DNA of 64,000 nt, from NCBI RefSeq assembly GCF_900114565.1, contig NZ_FOTM01000001.1, positions 186,678 to 250,677 on the forward strand. Direction: 5' to 3'. This DNA is from Leifsonia sp. CL147. Lineage in GTDB: Bacteria > Actinomycetota > Actinomycetes > Actinomycetales > Microbacteriaceae. How positions within the stretch are numbered: the first letter of the stretch is position 1; each line of letters begins with the position of its first letter. Of the stretch, positions 29,377 to 37,276 are shown piece after piece. A program made the position numbers and the translations under genes. The notes under the pieces were generated by a model that did no database searches, was not told where the DNA came from, and worked only from the letters and a program-made list of their open reading frames with translations.

Positions 29377-30596
29377 GGGAGCTCGTCCAGCTCGCCGAAC
29401 AGTCGCTGCGTCTCGACGGCGCGCCGCACGGCGGCCTCCGCGTCGACCAGCACGGGGCGCCGGGACGGTCCGTGGCCGTCCCAGCTGACGTGCCGGGCGT
29501 CGATCGGCGCGACGGGGGCGTCCCCGACCGCCTCGATGACCCGGACGAAACCGCCGGTCGCCGACAGCGGCGAGAGCAGGGCGTCTCCGTCGCGCCGGGC
29601 GTCGAGGAGGTTCTCGAGCAGGTCGCGCCGGCCGTACTGCCGCTCCTCGGTCCGGCCCTCATGCGTCGATACGGTCAGCCGGTCGGTCGTGTACCACAGG
29701 GTCGCCTCGGCGGCCGTGCCCCTGACCAGGATGGCCGGGTCGGCCTCCATTGGTCCCGCGAGCGTGAATGCGCAGGTGAGAGCCCCGCCGAACGCGAGCG
29801 CCCCCTGCTCCGACGGCCGCACCCGGATGGCGGAGGTGTCATCCACCTCGATCGGGTTCACGCGCCGCAGGTCCGTCTCGACACTGCCGATGGCCTCCGG
29901 CGAGTCCCAGCCCGCGATGCGCACTGCGGTCATCACGGCGTGCGCGAAGGGATTGGCGACGGCGCCGTCGGCCACCCGCGCTCCGTCCAGGACGCGGCGC
30001 CCGGCCCAGCGGGCACGCGTCCAGTAGCCGCGCGGCCTCGTCCACGACCCGCGCGCGCCGATCGACACGAGCTCGCCGAGCGCACCGGCGTCGATCAAGC
30101 GCAGCAGTTCGGCGAGGGCGCCGGAACCCAGGCTCTGGAAGCCGACCTGCACCAGCCCGCCGGTCTCCTGCGTGGCCGTCTCCAGCCGGGCGAACGACGC
30201 CAGGTCCGTGACCGGCGGCTTCTCCAGCAGCACATCCGCACCGGCGCGCAGCGCGGCGCAGGCGAGGGTCTCGTGGGTGTGCAGCGGCGTCGCCACGATC
30301 ACGACGTCCACCGGGATGCTGCCCAGCAGGTCGTCGATGTGGTCCAGCCGGATCGGCAGCCTGTCGTCCGGCACCCGGACACCGTCGCGGACCAGGGGTC
30401 CCCGCGCAGGGTCGACCAGGGCGACGAGCTCGACCAGACCCCGGTCCTCCAGCTCCAGGGCGTTCAGGATGTGCGCAGTGCCGTAGCCCTGCACCCCGAC
30501 GACGGCGACACGAGGGGGCGTTGCGGGGCTGGACGCGATCGCCGGGGCGGCGAGGTCCGCTGGGGCCGCGGTGTCGCGCGGAGCGGTCCCGCTCAT
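29367..30596 (-). CDS. Gfo/Idh/MocA-family oxidoreductase
   Basis: A 409-residue protein starting at ATG 30596 (MSGTAPRDTAAPADLA), which overlaps the upstream stop (ATGA). The NAD(P)-binding N-terminus (about 28-150) has VAVVGVQGYGTAHILNALEL, VDVVIVATPLHTHETLA and LLEKPPVTDL (EKP motif). The C-terminal alpha/beta domain binds sugar. These enzymes oxidise or reduce sugars and sugar acids. The operon context (ABC importer, heparinase-like gene, PmoA-like gene) supports carbohydrate use; the substrate is unknown. Confidence 0.88.
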   Translation of the reverse strand: MSGTAPRDTAAPADLAAPAIASSPATPPRVAVVGVQGYGTAHILNALELEDRGLVELVALVDPARGPLVRDGVRVPDDRLPIRLDHIDDLLGSIPVDVVIVATPLHTHETLACAALRAGADVLLEKPPVTDLASFARLETATQETGGLVQVGFQSLGSGALAELLRLIDAGALGELVSIGARGSWTRPRGYWTRARWAGRRVLDGARVADGAVANPFAHAVMTAVRIAGWDSPEAIGSVETDLRRVNPIEVDDTSAIRVRPSEQGALAFGGALTCAFTLAGPMEADPAILVRGTAAEATLWYTTDRLTVSTHEGRTEERQYGRRDLLENLLDARRDGDALLSPLSATGGFVRVIEAVGDAPVAPIDARHVSWDGHGPSRRPVLVDAEAAVRRAVETQRLFGELDELPWR

Positions 30597-32320
30597 GCGG
30601 CGATCCCGGCGGTCCCGGTGGCGCGCAGGCGCACGGTGAACCGCGCGGGCACCATGCCGCCCACGAGCAGCCGGACGCCCCCGACAGCGTCCGTTCCGGA
30701 GAGGAACGCGTAGTCCTCGCCCGGCCAGTACGGCGCAGGGTCCGCGACGGGGTCGAGCCCGTCGAGCCCGACAGTGATCGCGTCGTCGCCACACGTGTAC
30801 CGCGCGTGCCGGCCGGTCAGGACGTGTGCTCCGTCGCCCGGGCGGGGACGCGCATCCACCTCGTCCCCGTCGACCGCGGAGCCGGCCACGCGCAGCGTAC
30901 CCCCGTCGCGGAACGCGAGCTCGAGCGTCCACGGGCTCGACGGCCCGTCGAGGGCGACCTCGAGGTCTGCGCCGTCGTCGCGCAGGACGACCACGACCCT
31001 CGACTGCAGCGCGACCTCCTCGGCCGGCCGCTCCGGGAAGGACATCGCAGCGGAGAACCGTCCCTCGTCTGTCAGGGCGTACCGGCCGTCGTCGCGTCGT
31101 CGGTCGGGCGGCAGTGGCTGGTAGTACCGCGCTGCGACCCGCTCGCTCAGCTCGATGCGCGCGTCGTCGAGAACGCGGAACCCGTCGGCGCGGAACGGAC
31201 CCAGGCCGAAGAACGTTCGCGAGAGTCGCACGGAGTCGAGCACCGCGCCGCCGGCGAACAGCCGCAGGAACGTCGGATCGTTGGCCAGCCCCGACCGGAT
31301 GCGCCCCTGGCTGCCGTGATCCGAACCGCCGTACACGACGGTGTCGGCGTCGGCGCCCCGGTGAACGGCGAGCGACACCCCGCGGTGCACTGCCGTCCCG
31401 TCTCTCTCCGGCGCCTCCGCGTCAGGGAGGGTGTCATCCAGCCCGGGATGCAGCAGCAGCTCGGTCAGCAAGCCCGGATCGTCGACGCCCTCCGCGACGG
31501 CGAGCTCCGCCGCCCAGGCGAAGTCGCGACGTCCGGTCGAGAGGGCCAGCGACCGGAACGGGGCGGCGTACGGCGAGAGCGGAAACCGTGCGCCCTGATC
31601 CTGGCGCCGCGAGGGGAGCGACTCGACGGTCCGGTCCGGATGGATGAGTGCGAGCGTCAGCTCGAGATTGCGCTCGACGATCCGGCGCAGCTCGGGGCGC
31701 TCCAGGATCTCTGCGATCGCGAGCAGCGACGGATTGGTCACCGCCGAGGCATAGTTCGGGCTGCGCTCGGAGTAGTACCCGTCGTCGTCGATGTCGACCG
31801 CCTCGGCCAGCCACTCGTCGACCCGGTCGACCAGACGCCGATCCGGGAACGAACGATGGATGCGCGCGAGCGCGGCGCCGAGCTCCCAGCGGTGATTCGG
31901 CGTGTGCACTCCACCGGTGAGCAGCGGTGGCGTCGCCTTCCGGATGATCGTGGCGAGCGCATCCCTCACCCCGACGAGCCGCGGGTCTGCGGCATTGCGC
32001 AGCAGCTCGTGGACGTCGCAGGCGTCGTTGATCGTGAAGGCGGTGTCCGGAGGGGACTGCACGTTGTCGCCGCCCTCGAACAGGCCGGTCGTCGTCTGGA
32101 GCCGATCGAGCTCGCCCAGCAGGGCCAGGGCGGTGTCGACGCTCGCCGCCGGCGCGCTCCCGGGAGAGGACACGACCAGTGACACCAGGGTCCTCACCCG
32201 CCGCATCAGTTCCCGGTGCGGGACGCCGGCGAACGGCGCGGCCACCGCATCCCGGGCGGCCCGCAGCGCAGCATCCCCGGCCGCCGCCATCACGGGGGAG
32301 GCCTCCACGTCGTCGCCCAT
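30593..32320 (-). CDS. heparinase II/III-like alpha/alpha-toroid protein
   Basis: The start is ATG 32320 (MGDDVEASPVMAAAGDA), overlapping the permease stop by one base (TGATG); 575 residues. The first half is helical, with TTGLFEGGDNVQSPPDTAFT, GGVHTPNHRWELGAALARIH and DGYYSERSPNYASAVTNPSL, a pattern seen in polysaccharide lyase toroids (Asn-His, Tyr and Arg in the cleft). The second half (about 330-575) is beta-rich. There is no signal peptide, so it would act on imported oligosaccharides. I infer lyase or hydrolase action on uronate-type glycans; the exact family is not certain. Confidence 0.7.
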   Translation of the reverse strand: MGDDVEASPVMAAAGDAALRAARDAVAAPFAGVPHRELMRRVRTLVSLVVSSPGSAPAASVDTALALLGELDRLQTTTGLFEGGDNVQSPPDTAFTINDACDVHELLRNAADPRLVGVRDALATIIRKATPPLLTGGVHTPNHRWELGAALARIHRSFPDRRLVDRVDEWLAEAVDIDDDGYYSERSPNYASAVTNPSLLAIAEILERPELRRIVERNLELTLALIHPDRTVESLPSRRQDQGARFPLSPYAAPFRSLALSTGRRDFAWAAELAVAEGVDDPGLLTELLLHPGLDDTLPDAEAPERDGTAVHRGVSLAVHRGADADTVVYGGSDHGSQGRIRSGLANDPTFLRLFAGGAVLDSVRLSRTFFGLGPFRADGFRVLDDARIELSERVAARYYQPLPPDRRRDDGRYALTDEGRFSAAMSFPERPAEEVALQSRVVVVLRDDGADLEVALDGPSSPWTLELAFRDGGTLRVAGSAVDGDEVDARPRPGDGAHVLTGRHARYTCGDDAITVGLDGLDPVADPAPYWPGEDYAFLSGTDAVGGVRLLVGGMVPARFTVRLRATGTAGIAA

Positions 32321-33216
32321 CAGTCCTTCAACCCGGCATTGAGGTCGGCGTTCATCACGTACTTCTGGAACACCAGATACAGGAGCACGAGTGGCACGAT
32401 CGCGATGACGGAGGCTCCGAGCAGCACGGACCAGTTGATGTTCTGCGCGCCGACGATGCTCTGGATGCCGATCTGCAGGGTGAACTTGTTCGGGTCGTTG
32501 AGCACGAGCAGCGGCCAGATGTAGTCGTTCCACCTCCACTGGAAGGAGAAGATCGCGAGCGTCAGCATGATCGGACGCGAGATCGGGACCATGATGCGGA
32601 AGAAGATCGCCAGCTCCCTCGCCCCGTCGATCCGGGCGGCCTCCACCAGCTCGTCCGGCACCGTGAGGAAGAAGGCGCGGAACATCAGGACGCCGGTCGC
32701 GGTGAGCACCGACGGCACGATGATGCCGGCGAGGGAGTTGTACATCCCGAGGTCGCGGACCACGAGGAACGTCGGCGCGAGCATGACCTCGGTGGGGAGC
32801 ATCGTCGTCGCCAGGATGCAGACGAAGAAGACCTTGAGCCACCGGTTGTCGTACTTCGCGAGGGCGTAGCCGGTGCAGCAGCTCGCCACGACGGTGAGGA
32901 TCGTGGTCACGATCGCGACCAGGAAGGTGTTGGCGAAGAACTGGTAGAAGTTGAAGCTGCTCCAGGCGTCGATGTAGCCCTGGACCGTCCAGGACTTCGG
33001 CAGCAGCGAGAGCGGGAACGAGAACAGGTCGCCGGCGGGCTTGAACGAGCTGAGGACGAACCAGAGCAGGGGGAAGCCGTACGCGAAGGCGAGCACCCAG
33101 AGGAGAGTGGTCGCGCGGATGGTGCGGCCGAGCTGCCTGGTCCCCGTGCGCGTGCGCGCGGGCGTAACGGGGGCCGACGGCTGCCGGGTGGCCCGGGGTG
33201 CGGTTGTCGCGGTCAT
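32320..33216 (-). CDS. sugar ABC transporter permease (MalG type)
   Basis: The start is ATG 33216 (MTATTAPRATRQPSAP); 298 residues. Six membrane helices are present, with the binding-protein-dependent permease EAA motif ELVEAARIDGARELAIFFRIMVPISRP. It belongs to CUT1. It overlaps its partner permease by four bases (ATGA). Confidence 0.92.
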   Translation of the reverse strand: MTATTAPRATRQPSAPVTPARTRTGTRQLGRTIRATTLLWVLAFAYGFPLLWFVLSSFKPAGDLFSFPLSLLPKSWTVQGYIDAWSSFNFYQFFANTFLVAIVTTILTVVASCCTGYALAKYDNRWLKVFFVCILATTMLPTEVMLAPTFLVVRDLGMYNSLAGIIVPSVLTATGVLMFRAFFLTVPDELVEAARIDGARELAIFFRIMVPISRPIMLTLAIFSFQWRWNDYIWPLLVLNDPNKFTLQIGIQSIVGAQNINWSVLLGASVIAIVPLVLLYLVFQKYVMNADLNAGLKD

Positions 33217-34157
33217 CGGCGGCGCTCCGTCCTTCGGTTGACGGTCAACTGGATCACCGCGACCACCATCAGCAGGATCATGAGCACGAAGCTGGCCGCG
33301 CTGGCGTAGCCGATCTGGCCCTGCTGGAAACCGGTCTGGTAGATGTACTGCACGAGCAGGTTGTTGGAGGTGCCGGGACCGCCGTTGTTGAGGGACTGGA
33401 AGAGCGCGTACTCCTTCATCGCGTTCAACGTGGTCAGCAGGATCACGATGAACGAGGTGGGGGCGATGCTCGGCAACGTGATGTCGCGGAACAGCCGCCA
33501 CGGGCCGGCGCCGTCGAGCGCCGCCGCTTCGTAGTACGAGACGGGAACGTTCTTGATCGCGGCGATGAACAGCAGCATCGAGAACGCCGTGCCTCCCCAC
33601 GTCGCGGCGATCACCACGACCATCAGCGACAGATCGGCGTTCGACTGCCAGGGCACCGCCCCGCCGCCGAGCGACTCGATCACGAAGTTGACCAGACCGA
33701 AGTTCTCGCCGAACAGCCACCGCCAGATCACGCCGGAGACGATCGGCGAGATCAGCCACGGCACGAAGAGGATGATGCGGGCGACCAGCTTCCCCTTCGC
33801 GAACCGGTCGACCATGAGGTTCGCGGCCAGCAGCGAGAACACGAAACTCGTCGGCACCACGACCACGGTGAACAGCACGGTCCTGCCCAGGGCCGCATAG
33901 AACGCGGAGTCGCCGAAGAGCTGCTGGTAGTTCGAGAGTCCGATGAAGTGGAAGGAACCCACGCCGGTGTAGTCGGTGAACGAGTACACGAGACCGATCA
34001 CCGCGGGCCAGGCGAAGAAGGCCGCGAAGAGCACGACGTTCACCAGGATGAGGACGAGCGGCGCGAACCGGTAGTGGTTCAGCCGTCCGCGTGCCCGTCG
34101 CGCTCCGAGTCCGCGTGCGGCGGTCAGCCGCGCGGCGGCCGTGCCTGTAGCCGACAT
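33213..34157 (-). CDS. sugar ABC transporter permease (MalF type)
   Basis: A 314-residue CUT1 permease with six helices; the EAA loop is YYEAAALDGAGPWRLFRDITLPSIAP. It follows the solute-binding protein gene by 19 bases. The operon has no ATPase; CUT1 systems in actinobacteria commonly share an MsiK-type ATPase encoded elsewhere. Confidence 0.92.
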   Translation of the reverse strand: MSATGTAAARLTAARGLGARRARGRLNHYRFAPLVLILVNVVLFAAFFAWPAVIGLVYSFTDYTGVGSFHFIGLSNYQQLFGDSAFYAALGRTVLFTVVVVPTSFVFSLLAANLMVDRFAKGKLVARIILFVPWLISPIVSGVIWRWLFGENFGLVNFVIESLGGGAVPWQSNADLSLMVVVIAATWGGTAFSMLLFIAAIKNVPVSYYEAAALDGAGPWRLFRDITLPSIAPTSFIVILLTTLNAMKEYALFQSLNNGGPGTSNNLLVQYIYQTGFQQGQIGYASAASFVLMILLMVVAVIQLTVNRRTERRR

Positions 34158-34176
34158 GGGTCCCTCCCCTCCCGTC

Positions 34177-35487
34177 CTACTTGCCGACCTGCTTGTCGTA
34201 CCCGGCCACGATGTTCTTCACCGCGTCCGCTGAAGACTGCTGACCGTTGATCGCTTTGCCGATCTCCGTCACCGTCGGGTCGGTGGTGAGGGACTTGCCC
34301 TCGAGTGCCCATTTCACCTGAGCCTGGAGGAAGTAGCCGGAGATGGGCTTGTAGACCTGGAGCTCCTTGTTGTAGAGGCCGAAGGCATCCAGTGCGGCTT
34401 TCGACGTGAAGTCGTAGGTGACGTCGAGACCCTTCTCGACGGGCAGGTAGCCGTTGGTCTCTGCGAGCTTCGTGTATTGGGCGGGTTCGTACATCCAGTC
34501 GAGGAACGCCTTGGCCGCTGTGCCCTCGGCGTCGCTGTTGTTGAAGCCGACCACGAGGCCGCCCGCATTCACGTCGGCGGCCTGCACCGGCTGTGCGGGA
34601 GTGGGGACGCTGGCCCAGTCGAAGGAGGTGATGCTGGTGGCGAACGCCGAGACCTGCCATACGCCGGACCAGTAGGCGGCGACCTGGCCGCTCTGGAAGA
34701 GGGCCGACGGGTCGGCGCCGCTGGTCCACACGGACTTGGGCATCGTCTTGTCGTCGTTCAAGCCGACGAAGTAGTCGACGGCCTTCTCGGTGGCGCTGTC
34801 GGCGGAGAACTTTCCGTCGGAGCCCTGCTGCATGTACTTTCCGCCCATCTCGTAGATCATGGCGCGCAGGCGGGAGGGGGAGGCGTCGTACACGAGCGAG
34901 TACTTCGCGCCCGTCGACTCGCGGACCTTGTCCGCCGCCGCGATGAACTCCGTCCAGGTCCACGTGCTGTCCGGGGAAGACGGGAACGTGACGCCGGCCT
35001 TCTCCCACAGCGACTTGTTGATGAAGAGGCCGGTGGACGTGACATCGGAGGGGATCGCGAGGGTCGCCCCTCCCGTGCCCTTCGCAACGTAGCTCTGGTT
35101 GATGTTGTTCGAGGCTTTGCCGCTGATCGACCGGAGATCGATCAGCTTGTTCTTCCAGATCGGATCGAGGGCCGGGACGTTCGCGATGTCCGGGAGCGCG
35201 TTGGCCTGGGCGGCATTGTGGAGCTTCGCCGCGTATCCGGAGTACGGGATGTTGACGACGTCGACCGAGATGCCGGTCTTCTTCTTGTAGTCGGCGGAGA
35301 GCTGGTCGAAACCCTTCTGCTGGGCGGCACTGGAGGAGAGCCAGAGAGTCAGCTTCTTGACGTCGCCGGTGGAGCCGCCGCCGCCGGAACAGCCGGTGAG
35401 GGCGAGAGCGCCTGCTGCGATGATGCTCGTCGCAGCGAGCAGTCGTCGACGCCGGGAAATGCTTCTGAAGCGGGAAGTGAGATTCAT
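34177..35487 (-). CDS. extracellular sugar-binding lipoprotein of ABC importer
   Basis: The start is ATG 35487 (MNLTSRFRSISRRRRLLAAT), giving 436 residues; the open frame to 37566 upstream is not native. It has a twin-basic N-terminus, a hydrophobic h-region and lipobox LALTGC with lipidated C33. The mature part is a family 1 solute-binding protein (KKLTLWLSSSAAQQKGFDQL; NAGGLVVGFNNSDAEG; GYLPVEKGL). The first gene of the operon, it diverges from a ROK repressor. The ligand is probably an oligosaccharide. Confidence 0.92.
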   Translation of the reverse strand: MNLTSRFRSISRRRRLLAATSIIAAGALALTGCSGGGGSTGDVKKLTLWLSSSAAQQKGFDQLSADYKKKTGISVDVVNIPYSGYAAKLHNAAQANALPDIANVPALDPIWKNKLIDLRSISGKASNNINQSYVAKGTGGATLAIPSDVTSTGLFINKSLWEKAGVTFPSSPDSTWTWTEFIAAADKVRESTGAKYSLVYDASPSRLRAMIYEMGGKYMQQGSDGKFSADSATEKAVDYFVGLNDDKTMPKSVWTSGADPSALFQSGQVAAYWSGVWQVSAFATSITSFDWASVPTPAQPVQAADVNAGGLVVGFNNSDAEGTAAKAFLDWMYEPAQYTKLAETNGYLPVEKGLDVTYDFTSKAALDAFGLYNKELQVYKPISGYFLQAQVKWALEGKSLTTDPTVTEIGKAINGQQSSADAVKNIVAGYDKQVGK

Positions 35488-35551
35488 CGTTGAGTCCAAA
35501 TCGTTCGAGAAGTGGCCGACGGTCAGCGTGCTCCGCGAACCGTTGCAGACT

Positions 35552-35580
35552 TTTCTATCACTACGATGGATATATGGCAA
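35552..35580 (-). promoter_or_regulatory. putative sigma-70-type promoter of the ROK-controlled importer operon
   Basis: On the minus strand, TTGCCA (35580-35575) and TAGAAA (35557-35552) are separated by 17 bases in an AT-rich island. The inverted pentamers GTTGC (35542-35546) and GCAAC (35577-35581) flank the promoter and could contribute to repressor binding. Transcription would start near 35544, about 57 bases before ATG 35487. Confidence 0.45.
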
Positions 35581-35682
35581 CAAAATGCAGGCACCCGGTA
35601 GGGTGAGAAGCGGGCGGGCCCTGCCGTGATGGCGCACGGGACCGCTGGAAGATTTACTCACCGCGATGTCAAAGGGGGCGCC

Positions 35683-36867
35683 ATGGGGGCATCGGACGGC
35701 CCGCGAACCGCAACCACGCGCGATGTGACGGAGATCAACCGCACCGCGATCCTCGACCTGCTGCTCGCCGCCGGGCCCCTCTCGCGCCGCGAGATCCGGG
35801 AGCGCACGGGGCTCGGTTCCGCCACCGTCGAACGCCTCACCCAAGCGCTCATCGACGAAGGCGAGCTCGAGATCGCGGGGCTCGACCGGTCGTCGCCCGG
35901 CCGGCCGTCCGGCCTGCTGCGCTATGTGTCGAGCCGCCGTGCCATCCTCGCCGTCGACCTCACCGAGGCGAACGCCCGCGGGCGGATCGTCGACCTCGCC
36001 GGCACTGTCCTGCACGAGCAGTACCTCCCCTTCCGCTTCGAGGGCTCCGATCCGGGAGCCGCCCGTCTCGACGGCCTGCTCGAACTCGTCGACACCCTCG
36101 TCTCCGGCGTGCCCGGAGTCCGGACCCCGGTGACCGGCATCGGGATCGCGGTGCCCGGCATCACCGACGACGGTCACGTGACGAAGGCGAGCGAGCTGGA
36201 GTGGCGGGATGTGCCGGTCGCCGATATCCTGCAGGAGCGCACCGGACTCCCGGTCCTCGCCGAGAACGACGCCAATGCGACCGTGTACGGCGAATACCTT
36301 CACGGGGCGGCGCGAGGCGAGGAGAGCGCCATCGCCCTCGTGCTCGGGACCGGGATCGGCGCCGGGATCGCCAGCGAGGGCCGCATCCACCGCGGTTTCC
36401 GCTCGGCAGCGGGTGAGGTCGGGTACCTGCTGACCTCCACGACCTCCTTCTCGCGCTACTTCACGGACCACGGCGACACGGAGAACGCGATCGCCGCCGA
36501 ACTGGCCGCATGGGTGGACCGCGACGGCCCGCACGTCGACCGGCGCATCGGTCCGGCCTTCCGGCGCATGATGGCCGCGGTCGAGGCGGGCGAGGACCTC
36601 GCCGGCCAGGCCCGCGACGAATTCTTCGACCTCATCGGCCTGGTCTGCGCGGCGATCTCGGTCGTGATCGCTCCCAGCGTCATCGTCCTCGCCGGAGCCT
36701 TCGGCCAGTACAGTGCCCTCTCGGTCGACCAGCTCAGCCGTCGGCTCATCGGCCGCATCCCCTCCCCGCCGCGCCTGGTCGCGAGCAGTCTGAGCTTCGA
36801 CGCGGCGATCACGGGAATCAGCGCGCTCGCGATCGAGAAGGCGCGCGCCGCGACGTATCTCGTCTGA
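35683..36867 (+). CDS. ROK-family transcriptional repressor
   Basis: The start is ATG 35683 (MGASDGPRTATTRDVTEI), with AAAGGGGG upstream; 394 residues. The N-terminal winged HTH (about 18-75: LSRREIRERTGLGSATVERL) precedes a ROK kinase-like domain (ILAVDLTEANARGRIVDL; GIGIAVPGITDDG; LAENDANATVYGE; LVLGTGIGAGI). The usual ROK zinc motif CXCGXXGC is absent: after GEVGYLLTS there are no cysteines. It diverges from the importer operon and is its likely repressor, with a sugar as inducer. Confidence 0.9.
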   Translation: MGASDGPRTATTRDVTEINRTAILDLLLAAGPLSRREIRERTGLGSATVERLTQALIDEGELEIAGLDRSSPGRPSGLLRYVSSRRAILAVDLTEANARGRIVDLAGTVLHEQYLPFRFEGSDPGAARLDGLLELVDTLVSGVPGVRTPVTGIGIAVPGITDDGHVTKASELEWRDVPVADILQERTGLPVLAENDANATVYGEYLHGAARGEESAIALVLGTGIGAGIASEGRIHRGFRSAAGEVGYLLTSTTSFSRYFTDHGDTENAIAAELAAWVDRDGPHVDRRIGPAFRRMMAAVEAGEDLAGQARDEFFDLIGLVCAAISVVIAPSVIVLAGAFGQYSALSVDQLSRRLIGRIPSPPRLVASSLSFDAAITGISALAIEKARAATYLV

Positions 36868-36895
36868 GCCGCCCTCCGTCGTGGCGCAACTGCAC

Positions 36896-37177
36896 ATTCG
36901 TGACGAATGTTGCCCTGGGCCGCGTCTAACTGCACATTCGTGACGAATCTCGCCCTGGGCCGCGTCTAAGTGCAAATTCGTCACGAATCTCGCCCTGGCC
37001 GGTTCGCGAGAGCTTGGGGGTGGAGGGGAGATTCGTGACGAATGTTGCCTTGGGCCGCGTTTAAGTGCACATTCGTGACGAATCTCGCGTGGCTGGTGCG
37101 CGAGAGCATGGGGGTGGAGGGGAGATTCGTGACGAATGTTGCCCTGGGCCGCGTCTAAGTGCACATTCGTGACGAAT
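36896..37177. repeat. seven-copy array of the palindrome ATTCGTGACGAAT
   Basis: ATTCGTGACGAAT (one copy with TCA for TGA) occurs at 36896, 36936, 36976, 37031, 37071, 37125 and 37165. Copies sit in larger inverted repeats (GAGATTCGTGACGAATGT paired with ACATTCGTGACGAATCTC), and an ~80-base unit containing a pair is directly repeated at about 37010-37090 and 37105-37183. The array fills most of the 409-base gap between the convergent ROK and GH35 genes. Confidence 0.9.
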
Positions 37178-37183
37178 CTCGCG

Positions 37184-37252
37184 CCGTGCCGTGCCGTGCC
37201 GCGCCGTGCCGTGCCGTGCCGTGCCGTGCCGCGCCGCGCCGTGCCGCGCCGC
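37184..37252. repeat. pentanucleotide repeat (GCCGT/GCCGC)
   Basis: About fourteen head-to-tail copies of GCCGT or GCCGC follow the palindrome array and end just before the GH35 stop at 37277. Such a pure GC microsatellite is prone to slippage. Confidence 0.9.
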
Positions 37253-37276
37253 AGCGCCGGCGCGCCGCCGCGGCGC

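Noticed and set aside
36896-37177. Possible CRISPR array of ATTCGTGACGAAT repeats
   Set aside because: The 13-bp repeat is too short, spacers repeat one another, and no cas genes are present.
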